A stretch of 64,000 bases of DNA from Lunularia cruciata (Eukaryota > Streptophyta > Marchantiopsida > Lunulariales > Lunulariaceae). The notes under the pieces were generated by a model that saw nothing but the letters and a program-made list of their open reading frames with translations, did no database searches and was not told the origin of the DNA. Location of the stretch: NCBI GenBank assembly GCA_948567375.1, contig OX419762.1:59191034-59255033 (forward strand), written 5' to 3'. Numbering within the stretch: the first letter of the stretch is position 1; the number at the start of each line of letters is the position of its first letter. Shown one piece after another: positions 1 through 11,544 of the stretch. The translations under genes and the position numbers were made by a program.

Positions 1-890
1 ACCTTGACTCTCAAGTCTACAAGATGTAACTTGGTAGTCAAGTGATCAAAGGCTTGCCTAATCTGATCTACAAGGCCCATGATGTGTATATAGTTTGGCA
101 AGGAGGGAAATACACAACCTTGCATGGCCAAAGTAGTAGATAAGCGAACTTTGAAGTGAGCCATGGCAAACAAAGGTCTGCCTAAAGGATCTCCCTATTA
201 TGTACCGACAACTAACTCCAAGACAATGACTCCCTCGTGTGACCAACGATGTTGGTAGTAAAGGGAAGCAAGAGCCATAGAAAGACCACACAAAAGGAAT
301 AAGACTTGCCAAGGATCCATCGACATCCCTAAATTCTCTAAAGATGGATGCTCAAGAGATGTTAATAAAACCGTTCTCAATATCCACCTATAGGATGATC
401 CATTTTGGATAGATATCTAGGAGTGCCCTGATGCCTAAAGATATAGCCTCATAACCTCTAGGTATATCTACTCCATATTGATGTGAACTAAGATGCTCTT
501 GGAACTAAGAACAATGTTGAAGGACAATAATATGGCTAACCAAGCACAAAAAGATCTCTCCAATAACAATCCGTCTAATGTTTCTTGTGTCCTTAAGGCT
601 CCATCACAAGAAGTTGACTAACATCTAACATTTGATTAATTGACATAAGAATATCTCCCCTTGGTACTATTGCAACCACTTGAAGTAGCTTGGTAAATCC
701 ACTACAAGGATCATTTGCTTGAAAGAAATCTCTAAGATGCTCATATACCATCCTTGAAAAGCGTCTTGATAAGAGGCAAGGAGTAGTGCACAATGCCTAT
801 GCAAAAAGTGACCCATCAATACATAAAAGTTGCTCAAATTGATAATTTGAGACCTCTAATGGTGCTCCTTTGCCTTCCACATATATGATT
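1..890 (-). pseudogene. Degenerate reverse transcriptase of non-LTR type
   Basis: No intact frame remains, but minus-strand translation in two or three frames shows ordered RT motifs. A segment with DPCSGFTKLLQ lies near 680-700. QYGVDIPRGYEA lies near 480, followed by motif A (VDIENGF, near 370). A motif B remnant (GDPLGRPLFAMAHF, preceded by two stops) is near 170. A motif C remnant (LPNYIHI, where an active enzyme would have an Asp pair) is near 85. I recognise this arrangement from RT-domain proteins common in predicted proteomes of some land plants and algae. They are distinct from gypsy RT, with a VDxxNAF-type motif A and a QGDPLG motif B. The window starts inside the relic. At its upstream side it abuts the RNase H end of the neighbouring gypsy element. 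Stops and frameshifts make it non-functional. Confidence 0.55.
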
Positions 891-928
891 ATCATGTTGA
901 ACCTTTGTCTCCAATCTGCCAATTGAAT

Positions 929-2700
929 CTATTGACAAGATATATCTTTTTGTGTCTCAAGGTAGACTAGAGGTTTGTGGTCGCTCTCCACTATAAATGC
1001 CCTCTTGCCAAGATGATGCTTCCAATGCTTGGTTGCAAAGACAATGGGCAACTTTTCTTGTTTGGTGATGTGGTAGTTGCATTCTATTGGGAACAACTTT
1101 TGAGAGAAATATGCAATTGAGGTCCAACTATAATGCCACTCTTGTTGTAGGACTACTCCTATTGCTACGCTTGATGCATCTGTAGCCAACTTGATTGGAC
1201 ATTTTAGGTCATACCATTTCAAGATTGGTGCATGTAGTAGTCCATCTTGCAATTCTCAAAAAGCCAATTCTTGTGTGGTTCCCCACATCCACTCCTTCCC
1301 CTTACCAACTTGTGCCGTCAGAGGCTATGCAACCTTGGAGAAGTCCATGACAAATCAATGATTGAACCACATCAACCCAAGAAACTAATGAGTTGAGTTT
1401 GACCTCTTGGAGCACTCCATTTTTTAATGACCTCTATTTTATTTCTTAACACTTGGATACCTTTTGCACTACTCTATGCCCCAAGTAGTCTTCTTTAGAC
1501 TGCCAAACTCACACTTTGAGATTTTGGCATACAATTGATTTTATTGTAGAATCTAGAGGACTTTGCATAGATGTTGCTTGTGTTCTATCATAGTCCTCCT
1601 ATAGACAAGGATGTCATCTAAGAAAATGATAATAGATCTATCCAAGTATGGAAAAAATATGTTATTCATCAAACTCATGAAAGTTGTTAATGCATTGGTG
1701 AGGCCAAACAGCATCACTAAGTACTCAAAGTGACCATACCTTGTTTGAAAGGCAAATTTATTAACGTCTTCCTTTGCAATCCAGATTGAGTTGTACTTGC
1801 TTTACAAAACAAGTTTGGTGAAGTGTTTTGTCCCATTGAGTTGATTGAACAGGTCATCCATATGGGGGTAAGGGGCATTTTTTCTTCACTTTTTGTTGAT
1901 TTAGGCCCTGGTAGTCAACATACATGCACATTGTACCATCCTTTTTCTTCACAAACAAGACAAGAGCTCCATACAGTGATACACTAGGTTGGATAAACCC
2001 TTTTTGTAGCATATCCTTGATTTGAGCCTTACAATCCTCCAACTCATGAGGTGATAGATGATATGGTGCCTTACAAAGAGGTGTCTTCTTAGAAATTATC
2101 TCAATTTTATATGTCTACTCTCCTTTCTGGTGGTAGTCCTAAGGGTAGGTCATCCAAGAAGACATCTTGAAACTCATTGACCACATCTCTCAATTTCTCA
2201 AGAACTTGTCCACTAAGTTGTGCACTCTGGACTTCTCTTATTAGACCTATGAAACACCTATTTGTCTTATAGATAACTATTGTCCTTATGACATAGAGAT
2301 GTAATTCTTGCTTGTGTGCTCTGTCTTTAACTCCAATGATCTTCCATTGGCAAGTTCTCACTACTTACTTCTTCCAATCAACCATGGGATCATAGTGCTC
2401 TATCCGTAACATACTTAAGATTGCATCATAACAAGCTGTATTACGCACCACTCAATCATTTCTTGTTACTCTCCTATAGAGAGAATTACCTTTCTATGTA
2501 ACAACTCAATCCTCTTTGTTTGCCCATTAGGTAATTCTAATTCTTCATTCTCATCCTTCTCTAGATCCATCCTCAACCTTTTTGCAACAGAGCAAGACAA
2601 GAAATTGTTTGTTGCTCCAAGTTCTATCAATACTCTCATTTGATTGCCTTCTAGGACTCTATTTACAACAATCAATTGTGAGTTTGTTTTCCTCAATCTC
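929..2700 (-). pseudogene. Family C pol relic (protease, RT, RNase H)
   Basis: RNase H is the best-preserved piece (929-1252): it has ATDASSVAIGVVLQQEW, then a VFATKHWKHHL stretch and ESDHKPLVYL. RT runs from about 2045 down to 1480. It shows a [18 protein letters not shown] block, then GHFEYLVMLFGLTNA and, after several stops, only traces of the catalytic region. The aspartic protease (2466-2696) has LIELGATNNFLS, in which the catalytic D-S/T-G appears as E-L-G. Stops and frameshifts separate the parts, so this is a dead copy. Family assignment to gypsy rests on the PR-RT-RH order and the initiator-Met-type primer site. Confidence 0.75.
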
Positions 2701-2799
2701 TACACGCTTGTTTTCTTCCTTCTCTCCTTCTTTGCTTCTCCATTGAGCTAGTAAGGCCACAAGGTGCATTTACTGGCGATCTTTGTTTTTTAGTGTGAT

Positions 2800-4440
2800 T
2801 TTTGCATCCTCCTCTTCAATTTGTCTGTCCATGTTGTTCAAAGATTGCTTGTATAGAGGCCAAGGGCCTCTAAGAAAATGAGCATGAAAATTGATGGTTA
2901 GGTGCTCAACTTGATTGCAATTGTGACAACAACCTTGTTTTGCTTGAGTCCCTTCCCTTTGTGGGACCTTGTCTCTCCTTTCATCAACATGTCTCTATTC
3001 TCCTTGGACTAATTGTGCTCCTTGTTCTTAGAATCAAATGTTGCCTAATTTTATAAGAACTGGTCCACCAAAGTGTTGCATTACAATTTGATAATATGGA
3101 ATCAGAACTACCCCTTCACCTCCTCCAAGCACCCTTGCTATGCTCTGAGTACAAGCAATAGCTTACAAAAATGTGCAAGGGTTTTGTACCATTACTTCTT
3201 GGTGAATTTACTCTTTTAATCTTTGTTTGAAATTATTTAGAGCTTATGCTAGACTCATGTTGGTTATTTCAACTTATAGATCAAGGAATGCTTCCATGTA
3301 CTCTTGTAAAATGTTCTTCTACTTCAATCTCCATAGTTGGATTTGTGCCATCGCACAAAATCCACGGATTGGAAATTCTTCAACAACCTTTCTTGCATGG
3401 CCATCTAAGTGACCTCTCTTCCTTCTGCCAACATTAATCATTAGCATCATACCATGTGAGGGCCTTATCGGTCAAGTACCCACATGAAAACATGCCAAAA
3501 GAAAGATCAGCAATTTCAGTTGTGAACAATCAAACATATTGATTCATTCTTGAAATCCAATTTTCTGCTACTCCCATGGAACGTTGTCCCTTGTAAGGCT
3601 TGATATTGCATGTATTTTTTTATCTCCAATACCAATGTTGCTTCATTGTTGGCCAGGTTTAGTGTTCTTGGCATGAGTGACTCTCTAGTTACTTTGGCCG
3701 TTGGTATTGGATTTTGAGAAGATTCCTTTCTTGCATTGCTTGATCATTCCTGAAGGTACTTACTTGACTTTGCAATGCCTCTATGGTCATCTTGATCTCC
3801 CAAAACTTGTTCAACTTTCCTTGCATTCCTCGCATCAAATCCTACAACTACGGATCCATGATTCCTACACACAACAATTGCTCAACCGCTACTTCCTACT
3901 TCAAGAGAGTGCTAATATGATCATTCAAGAGAAGGCACAAAATATTGGGATTACCATTTGGGACTTTAGAAGCTATCACTTGTTGATAATATTCCTCACC
4001 AAAATTACGGATTACAAAATCCCTAAACATTTTTTTTGGTCTAACCACACAATGGATTTCTACTTGAGTGATGAAAGGGAGAGGATTTGGTACATTAAGA
4101 TCCATCATAACAAAATTTAGATAATCAAATCACACTCTCTATCTTAGATCACCACGGGCAAAATCACCAAGTTTGGAGAATTCATCACTATATTCATGTA
4201 CTCTACTCCAAAATGGAAAATGAGGTTACTCTCACTTGCTCATGTTGGATGTTCATAATCTTGATGTGGAATGGATTCAAGAATAGAAGGCAGAGTGTAT
4301 GATATTGTCCTCTTAGAGCCTCTATCTCATCCTCTCTCTAACACACTCCTAATTAATTGATTGTACTACGGTGTTTCTCCTCAAAATCACTCAATCTTAG
4401 TAGTCCATGTTCCTCCAAGAGGGGTGGTCTACTCTCTTGG
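2800..4440 (-). pseudogene. Family C gag relic
   Basis: This stretch lies between the primer site and the protease, where gag is expected. A zinc-knuckle remnant is visible near 2890-2940 (CHNCNQVEHLTINFH, a CCHC pattern whose last Cys is Phe). No long intact frame exists. Short open stretches at 3701-4120 on the plus strand are probably antisense shadows. The capsid domain itself is too eroded for me to recognise with certainty. Confidence 0.5.
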
Positions 4441-4452
4441 ATTGAAACACTT

Positions 4453-4464
4453 GCTCTAATACCA
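4453..4464 (-). other. Primer binding site, initiator Met tRNA type
   Basis: The minus strand reads TGGTATTAGAGC directly inside the 5' LTR. It differs by one base from the TGGTATCAGAGC site complementary to plant initiator Met tRNA. Confidence 0.75.
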
Positions 4465-4966
4465 TTTTAAACTTCCAAGGATAGGAGAGTTTAAGAGAAA
4501 CACATGAGAAAACACAAAGGGTTACCTCAATCTTTGATGCCCCAAAAGAGCACATAGATTGTACTATATAGCAAGGAGGACTCCCCAAAGGAAGCCCCAC
4601 CCTTGGATCAGATACATAGATTGGCGAGATGTCAACAAGCTCTACTCTTAGATTAGTTGCATGCATGAGTGAGATACCATTGGAAAGCTCTTGGATGAGA
4701 CAAGCCTAGGAGGAAGGAAGGCCAAACTTTCTTCTATTTGGGGGAGAGGAAGGGGATTTGTACATTTTCAAGGTCTTATTCATCAATTTAGGCCTCTAAA
4801 ATTGACTAAAGTTTCCAAGCTATTTTTGGCTCTTGCCTTTTTAGTAAAGGTACTCTTTTGTTGACACCTCTATCTGATATACCTAGCCTATCATACATAC
4901 CATCCTTCTAGTTGTTACCAAGCAAATTTTCACCTCTAGATGATATATCTAGTTCTTGGTATTACA
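4465..4966 (-). repeat. 5' LTR of the truncated family C element
   Basis: On the minus strand it starts TGTAATACC and ends next to the primer site. It shares blocks with the solo LTRs at 9869-10603 and 38910-39655, but carries only one copy of the roughly 150-bp upstream (U3) unit that those solo LTRs carry twice. Confidence 0.75.
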
Positions 4967-5039
4967 ATAAGTGAGAAATATGTGTTAGGATTAAATTCCT
5001 ATAAATCAAGCATCTGACCTCTTGCTTTGGATATCATAC

Positions 5040-6180
5040 TTATTGCTTGGCAATATCCAATAAAGTATACCTATTGGAGTTTTTTTGGTGGGATCAACAT
5101 TGGACTAGTTATGGTATTACAAGCAAGCATATGGGTTGAGAGTTAATTGTATGTGGAGAGAGATAAGACTACTAGGCAAGTCTCTATACATCATGTGACA
5201 CATTTGGCCTATTGGTATCTTGAGTTATTCTTGATGTTAATAGTCATATGTTACCAAAAGACCCTGCTAACAAACATTTCCTAGATGGGGACATAGGATA
5301 TAGACAAACATGGTACATTGATTTGGTGATTTCTACATGGCTCTATTAGAGATATACTCATGTTGGCCAAGGTTAGGATGTACAAGATCCTTGTTCTAGT
5401 ATGTTTTGGGAGATGTTACATATATTATGACATCTCCAAGTTCATTATTGGTTCTTTGGCCTACATTTTAGAGATTATCCCTTTGATGGATGATTCTTGT
5501 ACATAGGCGGTGGCAAGTACACACCTAGTCCATTCTTGGATGGGATTTATTGTGTTGTTGGATGCACCTAGAGTTGGGTTAGGAGGTAATAATCTTTGTC
5601 TTTAGTGGACAAACCTTTTACATAGGGAGGTTCTACATCATGCTTATGATGGCATTCAGAAACCATCATATCTGATTGTTGATGACATCTTGGATGTTGG
5701 GCGCTAGTCTCAAACAATAGTAGTGGTTGATAGGATCATATGTGGCAATGGTGAACCTTGATAGGTAACCCAAAGCTGCTTTACCCCTACTCATGAGTTT
5801 CTAAGCTCACATGCATTTCAAGAGGGAGGTCTTGGATTCATAATTACAATAGTTGGTGGACTCTAATGTTGATTAGAGAGAGAAAGTAATGGGTTTTTGT
5901 ATTGGTATTATTGCTATTTCAACAATATCAAAGACATCCAAGCTAGAGGTGTTAAGTCAAGCAATGAACCAAAACTATTTGACTTTTATTGTGAGCATTG
6001 GATTGGCTGAGCAACATAGGATGTGCTTGATGGGCATCACCTCTCAGACACTTGTGAGCTTTGTGCCTATGAAAACAATTCAAGCACATGCTATGGCCAA
6101 TGGACTGAGTGGGCATGGTATTTTTGGGACACAACCAATGGCTACTAGTGAGAGAGTGGTCTACTTGAGATGCAACTAGA
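5040..6180 (+). pseudogene. Relic C5-DNA-methyltransferase domain of retroelement B1
   Basis: Plus-strand translation, with a few frame changes, gives the ordered motifs of a cytosine-5 DNA methyltransferase. Motif I (FFGGINIGLV) lies near 5083-5110 and a motif II-like YVERD near 5160. DLVISTW lies near 5320, just before the motif IV site. QDPCSSMFWEML is near 5380-5420. TNLLHREVL and ILDVGR follow near 5620-5700. A motif IX/X-like end (MGFCIGIIAIS followed by LSQAMNQNYLTFIVSIGLAE) lies at 5889-6010. The catalytic Pro-Cys-Gln-Gly of motif IV now reads Leu-Tyr-stop-Arg, so the enzyme is dead. The 5' part of this element lies beyond the family C insertion. A gypsy RT follows on the same strand, and the same order occurs in the second copy at 31.3-35.7 kb. 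A host methyltransferase pseudogene is less likely, because the RT linkage repeats. Confidence 0.72.
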
Positions 6181-6349
6181 GGATATGTGGAGCTTGTAGC
6201 TAGAGTAGAGGGAGCTTTTTTCTTTGAGTTTTTGGACTTTAGTAGTTGGGAGTATGACAGTGTTGCTCCCAAGGCCTTGGTGTAGCAACCAATTTGTATG
6301 TCTTCCACTTCTACGTCAATTACAAAGGATATTTGGGGAGCCAAACATT

Positions 6350-7745
6350 GGACCTAAGTTTACAAGAGGGGAAATATAAAGAGTTTGGAGGTTTTGGAGG
6401 ATCTATTCAAGTTGTTTTGTCTTCATTATGAAGGATTTGGGTGCTCAAAAGGTTTTGATATTATTTGGATTGAGCTGATTAGTGATACATTAGTTTTTTG
6501 ATATCCCCTATAGATACAATGATACGGAGAGAGCATTGATTCATTGTCAAAGTAGAGACCTTTGTGAGGCTAGTTTGGTGAAGATTTCACATGGAAAGTA
6601 TACTTTAGCTATAGTGATGCCAACCAAGAAAGATATGCATGATAATTACATAGATAGGTAGATGTGTAGAGATTACTCTCCTATCAATTGATAGACTAAG
6701 GTTGATTGATATGCAATACATACACCAAAGAAGATCTTGGATATGATATGGCATGCAAAGGTCTTTAGTACTTTGGATCTTCAATTAAGATATCATTGGT
6801 TGCCAATAAGGGAAGAGGAAAAGTCCAAGATAATATTTTGGACTATCAATCCTTAGGGTAAAGATGTATTGTATCAATAGTAGTTCTTACTATTTGGATT
6901 AAAGAATACTATTTTTGAGTTCCAAAGAGTCATGGATAGGATCTTGTGGGATTGGATTTTTCTTGGTGTTATATTTATTACATTATGGTTTATAGCGCTA
7001 TTGTGGAGGAGCATGAGAGACCTTTTTTGATATGTTTGAGAGATTGAGATCTCATGAACTTAAATTAAATCTTGAGAATTGCAAATTCTTCTACAAGAAA
7101 GTTGAGTATTCGGATCACACTATCTACCATGGTGGACTTCATGTTCAATAGACCAAGGTAGAGGCTATTGCACATATTCCTCAACCCATGGATATGAGCC
7201 AAGTTCAAGTATTCTCTAGGTTTGCAAACTTCCATTGCTAATATGTTAAAGGATTTAGTGCCATTCCCAAGGCCTTGATAAAGCTGACCAAGCTTACACA
7301 CAAGTGGTGTTGGAGAGATGAACAAGAGAGAGAATTTATAGATCTCAAGGAGAAATTGACATTTGTCCCTATTCTTAGAAGGGCAATTAGAGAATGACCA
7401 TTCTAGGTTCAAAATGATTGGAGTACATTGAGTAGTGCTCACCTAACAAGATGATAAGGAGAAGGAGTTTACGGTGGCCTATGCTAGTAGCTCCAAAGAT
7501 TCAATGGAAAAATTATAATTTATATGGAGGAGAGTGATTGGCAGTAGTATGAGCATTAGTACATTTCTAATGTTATCTATCTTGTAATCCTTTCACTTTC
7601 ATCATTGATTATCAACCACTAAAGTGGTTATGGAGTCAGACAAGTTTCTAAGGAAGCTTGCATGATGGGCTTTGATTTTACAAGAGTATGATTTCATGGT
7701 TATTCATATATCTAGAGTGGTGAACAGTGATGCAGATGGGTTTAG
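6350..7745 (+). pseudogene. Retroelement B1 RT and RNase H relic
   Basis: The translation shows a gypsy-type RT: a VMPTKKDMHDNYIDR block near 6610, AKVFSTLDL near 6760, and LLFGLKNTIFEFQRVMDRIL near 6890. The catalytic YIDD position reads YIYY near 6970. Downstream are NCKFFYKKVEY-like and TKLTKLT blocks, and an RNase H-type segment up to about 7740 (ESDKFLRKLA, then VVNSDADGFSR). Stops and frameshifts are frequent. Closely matching sequence recurs at 32.9-34.2 kb. No LTR separates it from the methyltransferase relic, so both were probably one coding unit. Confidence 0.75.
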
Positions 7746-8161
7746 TAGACCTATCTACATCAAACCAATGTACAAGCTAATAGGATCAAATTGGAGCATG
7801 TTGGCATGGTGAGATAGATGAGGAGATGGTGCCAAGTTGGCATGCATTTGCCTTTTTATGTATATTTTCTAAGGCTATGATGGTATCTCTCTCACTAAAA
7901 ATAGGAAGAGTTGTTGAGGTCTTAGATCTAGAGGATGGGGATATTGGTACAAGTTAGCAAAATAGTCATTATGATGTCTTATTGATGTACTATCTTTGCA
8001 TTGGTGTTGTGGGTAGCGTAGTTGGTGCAAAGGAGAGAGATTGTGTCCTATAGCAAACAAGGTGATTTAGATTGGAAGATAGAGATTGTGTACGAGAGGA
8101 TAGTAGAGTGAGAGTAATACCTCTTCCATCTGAGAGACCATAGTTGGTACATCATGCTCAT
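7746..8161 (+). pseudogene. Start of retroelement B1 integrase region, cut by insertion
   Basis: This stretch aligns by eye with 34050-34440 of the second copy, for example a WEDGRV-type block followed by a Val-Pro-rich stretch and VQHAH-like residues. It stops at 8161, exactly at the edge of the inserted family A LTR. The remainder of the integrase and the PHD finger are not found on the other side of the insertion, so they were deleted. Confidence 0.6.
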
Positions 8162-8596
8162 TGTAAAAGACCAAGGAGAGAAATAGGAGAATGGAAGACC
8201 TAAGTGAAAGATCACATTGGAACTCTTGAATGAGGTAAACTCTGAATCTTAGTATGAGCTTGGGCTTTAGTATTTATAAGGAATATACAAGAATCTTAGG
8301 AAGCTTCTTAAGAAGCTTCCCTCTAGAAGCTACTTGCTTGGTATGCAAGCTAAGCTAGTCAATAAGCTTCCTAAGAAACTTCCTTCTAAAAGCCACCTAC
8401 TTGGCGTGTAAGCTAAGCTTCCCAAGAAGCTTTTGCTTAGAAGTTGTCTACTTGGCATACATGTTACTCAATGCTTAGAAGGTACCAAGAAGCTTCTTAG
8501 ATACTTCTAGAAAATTCCTATAATTCTTGGCTAATTTGGCCTATTTGCTACTTTGTTAGATTTGATTAACTCGTCTATAAACTCCATAATGTTATA
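8162..8596 (-). repeat. 3' LTR of old family A element A2
   Basis: It begins TGTAAAAGACC and ends in an eroded TGTTATA. Throughout it is homologous to the LTRs at 11168-11518 and 16246-16654, including the AAGAAGCTTCTT-type palindromic blocks. A polypurine tract on the minus strand (AATGGGGGAATA, 8597-8608) precedes it, as expected for a 3' LTR of a minus-strand element. The left target site is probably CTCAT (8157-8161). Confidence 0.8.
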
Positions 8597-11162
8597 TATT
8601 CCCCCATTGTTAGTTTGTGATATTCTTGTCACCCTAGAAGCTTCCAAATCCTAGATGGCCATTTGTTCATTGTGGAATTGAGAAAGATGCTCCTAGTTGG
8701 CATCATAAAGAGGATATGATTTTCAAAGGACTTTGTACTTAATGTATTGTTGATGAGCACGTTGAAGGTTATAATGTGCAAGGATATGATCAACTTCATA
8801 ATTTTCATGATCATTGACAAGGATGGGAGGAAGAGGAGATTGTAATGAGTGGAAAAGGAAGATGGATTAGAAATAAAAGGTTTCAACTTTGAAACATAAA
8901 AGATAGGGTGGATTCACAGATGACTAAGGAAAGCAAGTCAATAAGCAACAAGAGAAATGATTTGTCTGGATGACATGAAATAGACCTATCTAATTAGGAG
9001 CAAGTTTACTAACTTGAGAACCAAGTGGATGGGTAGGTTCTTGAAGGAAGTATGACCTTGTCACTTAGTTGAAAGGTGAGATCACAATGTTGTTGATCCA
9101 CATATTGCTTTTGACAATTTTGAGCAACAAAGAGATGAGATTTGGCTATAAGGAGTGAGATATTATGGACAATAAGATGGAAGGATGAGGAAGTTGAGAT
9201 GGCAGGAGGATAAGAAAAGATTCTAGAACAAGTGGGTCTTGGCCAAAATTAAGGAAGAAAGGAGAGAATCCGGTGCTTTCATGCTTGGAGTTATTGTAAG
9301 CAAACTCAATATCTATAAGGCATCCATCCTAGTTGGTATGGTGAATGTGGAGAAAGGTACAAAGCATATCCTCCAAGGTGTGATTTGTGTTTTTGGTTTG
9401 CCCATCAATTTGAGGATGATAGGCCATGGACAAAGCAAGCTTGGTGTCAAGTAGCTTGAAGAATGCTTGCTAAATTTACTAGTGAATCAAGGATCACAGT
9501 TGAAGATGAGTATATGTATCCTATGAAGCTTAAAGATATTATCAAAGTAGATTTGGGACAATGTTAGAGCATCCATTGTATCAAATGTTGGTGCCAAATG
9601 GATTTTCTTATTAAGCTTATCAACAAACACCATGGTTGTTGTATGACCTTGTTTTGTCCTTGTCAAGGATGTGATGAGATCTAAGCTCACATGTTCTCAT
9701 CAAGCAAATAAGATGTGAAGTGGTTGGAGATGTCCACCTAGTTTCTAGTTGCTAGCTTTGTTGCATTGGGAACTATCACAATGTCAAACAAAGTCTTGAA
9801 CTTCATGTCCATGTTTGGCTACCACCATTTTTGTGGAGAGTACTCAAGGTGTGATCTACCTCCATGTGTATAATACCAATAGCTAGATATATTATCTAGA
9901 GATGAAAATTGACTTGGTAACATCTAGAAGGATGTTATATATGGGGCTAGGTAGATAAGATAGAAGTGTCACCAAAAGAGCACTTCTACTAATAGAGTAT
10001 GAGCCAAAAATGGCCTAAAAATATAATACCAATAGCGGTACATATTATCTAGAGGTGAAACTTGACTTGGTAATATTTGGAAGGATGTTATTGAAAATGG
10101 ACTAAGTAGATCAGAAAGAGGTATCACCAAGAGAGTAATTTTACTAATAAGGCATGATTTGAAAATAGTCCAAAATTTTTAGAGGCCTAAATAGATGAAT
10201 TAGGCCTAAAAAATGTGAAAATTATATCCTAGGGAAATAGTGGCTAGCCTTCCCTTCCTCCTTGTTTGTCTCATTGAGAGCTGTCCAACAATACCTCACC
10301 CATGCAATTTTGAGATTCCTATAGGAAAATAACCTAAAGATTCCTTCCAATCAAAGCTGGTTTGACCAACCAGATAAGACCAAAATTGACATGCATCCAT
10401 ACATGCAACTAATCTAGGGTAGAGCTCCTTGCCATGTCACCTATCCATGTATCTGATCCAAGGGTGGAGCTCCTTTTGAAGGAATCTGCTTTGCTATCTA
10501 ATAAAGTCAAGGTGCTCCTTTGGGGCATCGGAGTATTGAGTGTGAAATTTGTGTTTCTTCTTTTGTGTTTCTCTAAAGGTCTCTTTTCCTTAGAAGATTA
10601 CTATATGTCTCAAAATTGGTAAGTCATGTGCCTCTTGAAGTCACACCAAGCATAGATCACCTAAAGTTGGAACATAAATGCATTTCTTGCAACATAGAAG
10701 TCCAATTCTGAGTGAAAAGATCTTGTACTTGTTGTCATGTGTTACAAGAAAACCTTGTACCAGCTGAAAAAAGAGATCTTGCTGTAAAGTGGTTCTAAAC
10801 TCAATTTGGACCTTCAAGTAGGTTGACACTATCATAATTACTGCCATGATGAGAGATTCAAGAAGAGTCTTCAAATCTGGTTTTCTTGATAGGGCATTGG
10901 AGATGATATGGAATTTTTTGAGCTTTTACTCAAGCTTGATATCAAAAAATTATAATTGTTCCTCCCATCAATGATGTTGACTCTTCATGTGCCCCAAATT
11001 TAATGTCTACAACAAAGGTTTGTGATCAATTTCCATGATCACTCGTTTCCCCAAGAGACAATGTCTCCATACCTTGGTGGTATATATCATTGCTAGTTGT
11101 TCTCAATCATGAATAGAGTAATTTATTTTTATGGTGTTTGGTTGGTGAGACACAAAGACAAT
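8597..11162 (-). pseudogene. Old family A element A2: chromodomain, integrase and RNase H relic
   Basis: This is the eroded counterpart of 11519-13350 in the young element, collinear with it on the minus strand. The chromodomain region is near 8640-8830, integrase remnants are at 9240-9860 and 10620-10900, and RNase H sequence is at 10900-11162. It is split by a family C solo LTR (9869-10603) and ends at the insertion site of A1. The RNase H sequence resumes at 16660, which shows that A1 landed inside this domain. Many C-to-T type changes have produced stops. Confidence 0.8.
9869..10603 (+). repeat. Family C solo LTR inside element A2
   Basis: It starts TATAATACC (from TGTAATACC) and ends in an eroded ATTAC. 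It matches the plus-oriented solo LTR at 38910-39655 over its length. Flanks ATGTG (9864-9868) and ATGTC (10605-10609) are a likely 5-bp target duplication with one change. It holds two diverged copies of a roughly 150-bp unit (from 9870 and from 10021). No coding sequence is attached, so it is the product of LTR-LTR recombination. Confidence 0.8.
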
Positions 11163-11167
11163 AGGAT
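11163..11167. other. Target site duplication of A1, left copy
   Basis: AGGAT, identical to 16655-16659 on the other side of A1. Confidence 0.9.
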
Positions 11168-11518
11168 TGTAAAAGACCAAAACCAAGGAGAGAAATAGGA
11201 GAATGGAAACTCACATTGGGACACTTGAATGATAGAAAACTCCAAATGCCTAGCATGAGCTTCGGCCTTGGTATTTATAGGTAGCATACAAGACCCTTGA
11301 AGCTTCTTCAAGAAGCTTCCTTCTAGAAGCCGCCTACTTGGCGTGCAAGCTAAGCTAGTTAGAAGCTTCTAGAAGCTACCTACTTAGGGCGCAAGTTAAC
11401 TAGTTGGGAAGCTTCCCAAGAAGCTTCTTAGATGCTTCTAGAATATTCTAGGCTATTTTGTCTTATTCTTTACTTTGTAAGCCCGACCAACTTAGTCACT
11501 AAACTCCATATTGTTACA
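11168..11518 (-). repeat. 3' LTR of A1 (351 bp)
   Basis: Ends TGTAAAAG and TTGTTACA. It contains a minus-strand TATA box (TATAAATA, near 11272-11279). It lacks one 58-bp repeat unit that is present in the 5' LTR. Confidence 0.9.
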
Positions 11519-11530
11519 TATTCCCTTGCC
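11519..11530 (-). other. Polypurine tract of A1
   Basis: The minus strand reads GGCAAGGGAATA directly upstream of the 3' LTR, the usual place for the plus-strand primer of reverse transcription. Confidence 0.75.
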
Positions 11531-11544
11531 GCTAGTTGGTGACG

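Larger units (their letters stand above)
900..4966 (-). mobile_element. Family C Ty3/gypsy element, truncated at its 3' end
   Basis: The order on the minus strand is 5' LTR, primer site, gag, protease, RT, RNase H, as in gypsy elements. Integrase and 3' LTR are absent: at about 900 the sequence passes into an unrelated RT relic. The LTR outer edge reads TGTAATACC on the minus strand. The five bases beyond it (4967-4971, ATAAG) would be the target duplication, but its partner is not in the window. The LTR is a shorter relative of the two family C solo LTRs further right. All coding parts are broken. Confidence 0.8.

Noticed and set aside
5040-6180. Host DRM/CMT methyltransferase pseudogene as an explanation for the methyltransferase motifs
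   Set aside because: The same gypsy RT follows it without an LTR in two separate places, and no host-type domains (UBA, chromodomain, BAH) are seen upstream.
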